From Akkermansiaceae bacterium UBA2367 (GTDB lineage Bacteria > Verrucomicrobiota > Verrucomicrobiia > Verrucomicrobiales > DEV007), in the NCBI GenBank assembly GCA_002344525.1, contig DDTJ01000064.1, positions 1 through 35,968 of the forward strand: 35,968 bases of DNA. The letters run 5' to 3'. The notes beneath the pieces were generated by a model, which had not been told where the DNA came from, ran no database searches, and saw only the letters and a list, made by a program, of their open reading frames with translations. The position numbers were made by a program, and so were the translations under genes. Shown here in pieces: positions 31,931 through 35,968 of this stretch (positions are counted from its first letter, which is position 1; every line of letters starts with the position of its first letter).

Positions 31931-32018
31931 GGAGCGCGGACACTCCTGTCCGCCCCTTGTGGATTCACGCGGCTTCGCCGCCATGATGTTCCGATGCGGG
32001 CAGGAGTGCCCGCGCTCC
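31931..32018. repeat. Inverted repeat between convergent genes
   Basis: Arms ggagcgcggacactcctgtc... (31931-31953) and its inverted partner at 31996-32018 match over 23 bases with about two mismatches. Each arm contains a smaller near-palindrome (GCGGACACTCCTGTCCGC type). It fills the gap between the phosphomutase stop and the beta-lactamase-fold gene stop, so it may act as a bidirectional transcript end. It looks like a REP-type element. Confidence 0.85.
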
Positions 32019-32020
32019 TC

Positions 32021-33199
32021 TCATTCCAGCGCCTTCGCCGCCGCCTCCTGAAACGCCTGCCGGACCGCGCTGGCGTCGCTGTTTGGGAAGTTCGACCGCT
32101 GCACCATCATCACATAGGCGACGCCTTTCACCGGGTCGATCCATGCTTGCGTTCCCCACGCGCCGCCATGGCCGAAGGTGCCGGGCGACAGCATCGCGGC
32201 GACTCCCTCGTGCGGGGTGCGGAGGACGCAGGTGCCGAGGCTCCATCCATACTTCATCCCGTGCTGGCCGAAGGTGTCGTTCTGGAAGAAGCCGACGGGG
32301 ATTTCCCCTGTTTGCGGCATCTTGAGATAGCCCATCGCCTCCTCGCTCAAATACCGCCGTCCATCGAGAGTCCCGCCCGCGAGCAGCATCTGGCAGAAGC
32401 GGGCATAGTCGCGGGGAGTCGAGAAAAGCCCTCCATTCCCTTGCGGCGGACGGTTGCGGGTGCCTTCGTATCCGGCGCGGGGCGTGGCCGGGGCGAGTTC
32501 GCCGCTGTCCTTGTCCTTCGCGTAGGGAGTCGCCAGCCGCGCCCGCTGCTCGTCGCTCGGGTAGAAGCCCGTGTCCTTCATCCCGAGGGGGGCGAAGAGG
32601 CGCTCCTCCAAGAACGCGTCGAAGGTCTTCCCGCTAATGATCTCGACGATCCGGGCCGCCGCGTTGATGCCGCTCTGGCTGTATTGCCAGCGGGTACCGG
32701 GCTCGAATTGCGTGGGGCCGGAGAGCCAGATGGGCACCAGTTCCGCAAGCGTGCTCGCGCCCGACGCGACCGTGTCCGCCTCGCGCAATCCGGAGGTGTG
32801 GGTCAGGATCTGCGTGATCGTGAGATTCGCGGGCTCGCCTGAGGGGGTCTTCAGATTGGCGAATTCGGGAATGTAGTTCGCCACCGGGTCGGAGACTTTC
32901 AATTTGCCTTCGTCCTGCATCATCAGCACGGCCACGCCCGTCACCGGCTTCGACATCGAGGCGATCCAGAAGAGCGTGTCGGGAGCCATCGGTCGCGAGA
33001 TCGCGACATCGGCGAAGCCCGTGCTTTCGAGGTGCTTGATTCCGCCCGCCCCGACGACCACGGTCACCACTCCGGCGATTTCTTGTTTCGAGACCATCTC
33101 CTCCATCGCCGCCCCGACTCCGGGCAAGGCGGGTTCGGCGAAGGCGTTCGGGACGAGGAGGGAGAGGAAGAGGGCAAGGCAGGGAAGGCGTGGGATCAT
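32021..33199 (-). CDS. Secreted serine hydrolase, class C beta-lactamase fold
   Basis: I chose ATG 33199 (392 residues) because MIPRLPCLALFLSLLVPNAFA is a signal peptide; the open frame upstream is not protein-like. The SxxK motif is S81-M-S-K84 (FWIASMSKPV), the second motif is Y173-S-Q in RWQYSQSG (YxN in true class C enzymes) and the third is HGG in GTFGHGGAWG. Other family segments are LTHTSGL, LFAPLGMKDTGFYP and GGLFSTPRDYARF. The YSQ variant and the overall pattern fit EstB-type esterases or D-aminopeptidase/penicillin-binding relatives rather than antibiotic-resistance beta-lactamases. It is expected in the periplasm; substrate unknown. Confidence 0.92.
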   Translation of the reverse strand: MIPRLPCLALFLSLLVPNAFAEPALPGVGAAMEEMVSKQEIAGVVTVVVGAGGIKHLESTGFADVAISRPMAPDTLFWIASMSKPVTGVAVLMMQDEGKLKVSDPVANYIPEFANLKTPSGEPANLTITQILTHTSGLREADTVASGASTLAELVPIWLSGPTQFEPGTRWQYSQSGINAAARIVEIISGKTFDAFLEERLFAPLGMKDTGFYPSDEQRARLATPYAKDKDSGELAPATPRAGYEGTRNRPPQGNGGLFSTPRDYARFCQMLLAGGTLDGRRYLSEEAMGYLKMPQTGEIPVGFFQNDTFGQHGMKYGWSLGTCVLRTPHEGVAAMLSPGTFGHGGAWGTQAWIDPVKGVAYVMMVQRSNFPNSDASAVRQAFQEAAAKALE

Positions 33200-33229
33200 G
33201 ACGGAGGCTGGGTTTGCTGGGATCGTCGG

Positions 33230-33269
33230 AAAAACACGGCGTCGCGTCAAGCCCCGGCCCCGTGTTTTT
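33230..33269. terminator. Rho-independent-type terminator after the GT25 gene
   Basis: AAAAACACGG (33230-33239) pairs with CCGTGTTTTT (33260-33269), a 10-bp stem around a GC-rich 20-base loop. It lies 46 bases past the minus-strand GT25 stop and ends in five T on either strand, so it can end transcription in both directions. It separates the glycan cluster from the serine hydrolase gene. Confidence 0.55.
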
Positions 33270-33314
33270 GGCGTCCGGGGGACGGGGTCGTTATCCTTGG
33301 TCGGACGCCGCATC

Positions 33315-34208
33315 CTAAGGATTTGGCAAAACGACCTCCGCAGAGGGCGCATCATGCAGCGAGCCAACACCGGGCTCGGAACCATCCGTCATCTTCGCTC
33401 TGAAAGGGCAGGTTCCCACGAATCCGCCCTTGGCCAGAAGACGTCGGTCCCCGAAGCTTTTCCAGAAAATCCGCCGGCGCAGCCGAAGGATTTCCTTTCG
33501 GAGCCGGAACCAAGGAGGGCCTTTCGAGACTTTCCGGTTGATCCGGATGTCGGACGTCCTCTCGCTGCCCCAGACCCGCTCGTCGCTGATACAGAGGCCT
33601 TTTCTTTCGTCTTCCGATAGGAAGGCCATCTGCATGGCCACCGCCGGGAACAGTTGAAGAACCATCCATTCCGGACGCTGCCAGAAAATGAAATCGTCCG
33701 TGTGATCGCAGAACTCGACCGACCAATCGAGAAGCCGCCTGGCGCCGGATTGGCTGACGACATAGGCGGCGGCGCTCGGCGCGTTGATCCATATACGCCG
33801 CAAGTCGAAGTCGCCAAGCTTGGCGGGTGGGCCGAGCCGTGAGATGCTCCGCACGGTGTCCAGCTTGACGACGTCGAAATCGACGGCCCTCTGATGGAGG
33901 GCCTCCAAGACGGCGGGCATTTCCTCGGACAACACCACGTCGTCCTCGAAAATCGCGGCGCAAGGCAGTTCGAGGTCGACGACAAGCTGCCAGACCTTCC
34001 GGTGGCTTTCGAAACAGGCAATCAGGCTGTCGTTGAGTTCCCAGCGGTCTCCTCGGTGCGGTGCGTAGTGGGATCTATCGAGCGCCTTCCGGTCCCATGC
34101 GTCCACCGCGCTGAACCGGATGGGGGCCAGTCCGACCGCGTGGAAGTGGCAGACCATCTTTTCCCACCGTTCGGGGACGCGGTCAAGGTTGATCACATAG
34201 AGGTTCAT
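33315..34208 (-). CDS. Glycosyltransferase family 25 (LPS biosynthesis type)
   Basis: This cytoplasmic or membrane-associated sugar transferase has 297 residues. It opens with the family's MNLYVINLDRVPERWEKM motif, followed by a helix and the AVDAWDR turn. The conserved LIACFESHRKVWQ block is at about 62-74, and the acidic metal/nucleotide-sugar motif IFEDDV contains E88-D89-D90. The later APSAAAYVVSQSGARRLL segment and D-H-T-D-D-F region also match. The C-terminal ~60 residues are basic and then lose family character, possibly extending past the fold. It starts ten bases after the stop of the FkbM-GT11 gene, so the two form one operon that probably decorates a surface polysaccharide. Confidence 0.9.
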   Translation of the reverse strand: MNLYVINLDRVPERWEKMVCHFHAVGLAPIRFSAVDAWDRKALDRSHYAPHRGDRWELNDSLIACFESHRKVWQLVVDLELPCAAIFEDDVVLSEEMPAVLEALHQRAVDFDVVKLDTVRSISRLGPPAKLGDFDLRRIWINAPSAAAYVVSQSGARRLLDWSVEFCDHTDDFIFWQRPEWMVLQLFPAVAMQMAFLSEDERKGLCISDERVWGSERTSDIRINRKVSKGPPWFRLRKEILRLRRRIFWKSFGDRRLLAKGGFVGTCPFRAKMTDGSEPGVGSLHDAPSAEVVLPNP

Positions 34209-34218
34209 GAATTCCCGC

Positions 34219-35955
34219 CTATTTCGGGAAAAGGCCGAGGAACCGCTTGATGCGATATCGGGGCTTACGGCGGCACCGATCGTTCATGTACCGCTCCCCG
34301 TGCTCCTCCGCGGTAGCGGTCCGCAGGAGGGGTTCGCTGTTCCATGGATCGAAGGCGACAAGCTTGCCGGAGCGCAGATCGGCCCTGACGAACACATCCG
34401 CCTTTTCATTCAGCATCGCGGCGGCGAATGAGAACGAACTGTTGGAGATCGCCAAACCATCGCATTTCGTCAGGAAATGGAAGTCTGGATAGAACGGCGC
34501 TCTTTCGATCGATGCGCCCAAATCCGCGCTGGTCACGACGCGGTGCTTTGAGAATGACGGCTTGACCTTGTCGATCTCGTCGCTGGCGAGAAAGACCGTT
34601 ACGGGGCGGCCGCCGTCGAGGCCGTCCAACCAATCAAGATACCATTCAACGGGGGCGCGGAAAAAGTGGCCATATCCATAGTCTCCCCGGCGGATATGAA
34701 CTCCGAAGACCGGGCCGTCGAGCGATGCGAACTTCTGTTCGGCCCCGGATAGAAGGCGGGCGACCGTTTCGGATGGTTTGAACCAGGATCGGATTTCCGG
34801 GCGATAGGGTTCGTAGTAGTTGGTCCTGTACTGGAAATAGCCTTCAAAATCGGACCACGGCATCGCCGCTGGGGAATTCGCGATGTCGCAATCCTCCACC
34901 GACAGGCTCGACTGGACGACACGCTTGAACGCGGACGCGTCATGCAGCATTTCGCCCTGGATGTCGAACAGATAGTGGCCAACCCAATCCGGCGTCTCGG
35001 CGATATATCCCGTTTCGAGGGCGTAGCACTGTAGGAACATGTACTGAAACACTTGGTTCCCGAACCGCCCCTGCTTCCCCAGTTTCGAGATGGTCACACG
35101 GGGCGTTCTGGCGTACAGGGCGTCCCCCCATCGGTCACTGCTCGGTGTCACGGTCCGGACCCTGATGAAACCGCTCCCTGAGAGGAGGTCGTCGACCTGG
35201 TCAATGGTAGCCCCGCCCTTGTAGAGTTCGTCGTAGTTCACCTCCGCGATGATCGCGTCGAAATAGCCCAGCGACCGGAGACCGCCGGACAGCGCCATGA
35301 ACTCCGCGCCTTGGATGTCCATTGCCAAGACGTTGAATTCACCGGGATCGAGGACGCGCTGGTCAAAAAGGCTGTCGATGGTCGTTCCGCATACTTGGAT
35401 TGTCCGCTCGTGCCTGATTTTCGGATAGATATCGAGGTGCTTGTGCAGAGGCAATACCGAGCTGCTTTGATCCATGCTCGTGATATGGAAATCCACCGGC
35501 CCCGGTCTCTCGGTTATCGCGGTTTCGATAACAGTCACATCAGTGCGATCCTTGAAACGCTGGCGCAATCCAGCCGCGAGGTCGGGGTTGGCCTCGACGA
35601 ATGCGACGCGCCTGACGTCGGCCCTGTCATATTCGAGGATCTCGTCTCCCTTGTACGCCCCGATATGGAGGACCCCGTGTGCGCTTACGCCATATTCCTT
35701 CAAGTGTTGAAAGCAATCGTAGCTTTCGGGTACCGTCCCGGAGGCGAGTCCTTGGGCGAAGCGTTTGTTGACCGCGAGGAGGTTTGCGAATCCGTAGTCG
35801 TCGACCAGCGCGCTTGGATTTCGCAAGGCCCGCATCCCCCGACCAATCACTTTGAACACCACGCAGTTGTGCCGCTCCAGAAAGGAAACAAGCGTCCGAA
35901 GGGCGACCCCTGCGTCGAGATAGGTTCCGCCATACTCAAACTGAATGGCTCTCTT
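34219..35955 (-). CDS. Multidomain FkbM methyltransferase-GT11 glycosyltransferase, N-terminus broken at the window edge
   Basis: The frame is open from a TGA at 35956-35958; the first possible start is GTG 35862, but conserved sequence begins before it. Residues encoded at 35955-35730 (RAIQFEYGGTYLDAG, FLERHNCVVFKVI, DDYGFANLLAVN) match the C-terminal end of an FkbM methyltransferase. A complete second FkbM domain follows (GVLHIGAYKGDEILEYDRA, VAFVEANPDLA, TTIDSLFDQ, LAMDIQGAEFMAL). The C-terminal half is a GT11 fucosyltransferase-type domain: GRFGNQVFQYMFLQCYALE, GVHIRRGDYGYGHF and AISNSSFSFAAAMLN. The protein thus has two methyltransferase modules, the first truncated, and one sugar transferase. 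It is likely to modify O-antigen-like glycans. Codons remain GC-rich but less so than the neighbours. Confidence 0.85.
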   Translation of the reverse strand, partial: KRAIQFEYGGTYLDAGVALRTLVSFLERHNCVVFKVIGRGMRALRNPSALVDDYGFANLLAVNKRFAQGLASGTVPESYDCFQHLKEYGVSAHGVLHIGAYKGDEILEYDRADVRRVAFVEANPDLAAGLRQRFKDRTDVTVIETAITERPGPVDFHITSMDQSSSVLPLHKHLDIYPKIRHERTIQVCGTTIDSLFDQRVLDPGEFNVLAMDIQGAEFMALSGGLRSLGYFDAIIAEVNYDELYKGGATIDQVDDLLSGSGFIRVRTVTPSSDRWGDALYARTPRVTISKLGKQGRFGNQVFQYMFLQCYALETGYIAETPDWVGHYLFDIQGEMLHDASAFKRVVQSSLSVEDCDIANSPAAMPWSDFEGYFQYRTNYYEPYRPEIRSWFKPSETVARLLSGAEQKFASLDGPVFGVHIRRGDYGYGHFFRAPVEWYLDWLDGLDGGRPVTVFLASDEIDKVKPSFSKHRVVTSADLGASIERAPFYPDFHFLTKCDGLAISNSSFSFAAAMLNEKADVFVRADLRSGKLVAFDPWNSEPLLRTATAEEHGERYMNDRCRRKPRYRIKRFLGLFPK

Positions 35956-35967
35956 TCAGATCCGCAG
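35946..35967. repeat. Terminal inverted match, right copy
   Basis: This is the inverted copy of bases 1-22, one base from the window end. It contains the TGA that closes the FkbM reading frame, so the broken gene end and the repeat coincide. Confidence 0.8.
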
Positions 35968-35968
35968 G

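Noticed and set aside
32021..33199. Antibiotic-resistance class C beta-lactamase
   Set aside because: The second motif is YSQ rather than YxN and the whole pattern is closer to EstB-type esterases and peptidase relatives.
1..35968. Circular replicon with terminal overlap
   Set aside because: The matching ends are in inverted, not direct, orientation, so they do not indicate circularity.
1..35968. CRISPR array or tRNA/rRNA genes
   Set aside because: No run of regularly spaced identical 25-40 base repeats with unique spacers was found (the period-10 clusters are too short and inverted), and no tRNA or rRNA signature was recognised by eye; a covariance-model scan would settle the RNA question.

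Overview
The window looks like part of a high-GC, Gram-negative-type bacterial chromosome from the Planctomycetota-Verrucomicrobiota (PVC) group, more likely Verrucomicrobiota. The strongest sign is three gene pairs of the type expanded in those phyla: a large secreted planctomycete-type cytochrome c protein (PSCyt1-DUF1549-DUF1553) beside a twin-arginine DUF1501 protein. A caspase/FGE-sulfatase fusion and period-10 palindromic intergenic repeats also fit. No rRNA, tRNA or CRISPR array was seen.

Layout. 1-1353: a 5'-truncated PIN-domain protein and an orphan membrane-anchored protein. 1354-1751: a repeat-rich spacer. 1752-6160: a two-gene RND efflux pump (adaptor and permease). 6161-8178: a secreted caspase-like peptidase with a C-terminal FGE-sulfatase (C-type-lectin-fold) domain; its last ~39 codons resemble the variable region of a diversity-generating retroelement (DGR), and just downstream lies a small remnant resembling the HRDC-type DGR accessory protein, with no reverse transcriptase or template repeat in view. 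8354-9843: a secreted SASA/SGNH esterase and an AbrB/Doc toxin-antitoxin pair. 9856-11403: murJ. 11493-25970: the three cytochrome/DUF1501 pairs, pair 1 on minus (split by a ParE-type toxin-antitoxin module), pair 2 on plus, pair 3 on minus. 26217-33199: housekeeping and miscellaneous enzymes (hisD, a secreted alpha/beta hydrolase, an RlmI-like methyltransferase, a phosphohexomutase, a beta-lactamase-fold serine hydrolase). 33315 to the end: a polysaccharide-modification cluster with a GT25 glycosyltransferase and a multidomain FkbM methyltransferase-GT11 protein cut by the window end.

Working together. The two RND genes overlap by ATGA and should form one pump, although no TolC-type channel gene is nearby. 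Each PSCyt/DUF1501 pair probably acts in the periplasm as a heme-containing unit; substrates cannot be read from the sequence, but the inserted LamG-like, coiled-coil and beta-sandwich segments suggest different targets. Toxin-antitoxin modules (AbrB/Doc, ParE) and a PIN fragment are scattered among these genes.

The observations I rate highest are: (1) the caspase-FGE gene as an apparent DGR target next to a decayed DGR cassette; (2) three intergenic repeat families of different sequence that share one design, 10-bp phased units of form ATYNGYGNNN arranged as inverted clusters; (3) an exact 22-bp inverted match between the two window ends, coinciding with a break in the FkbM reading frame.
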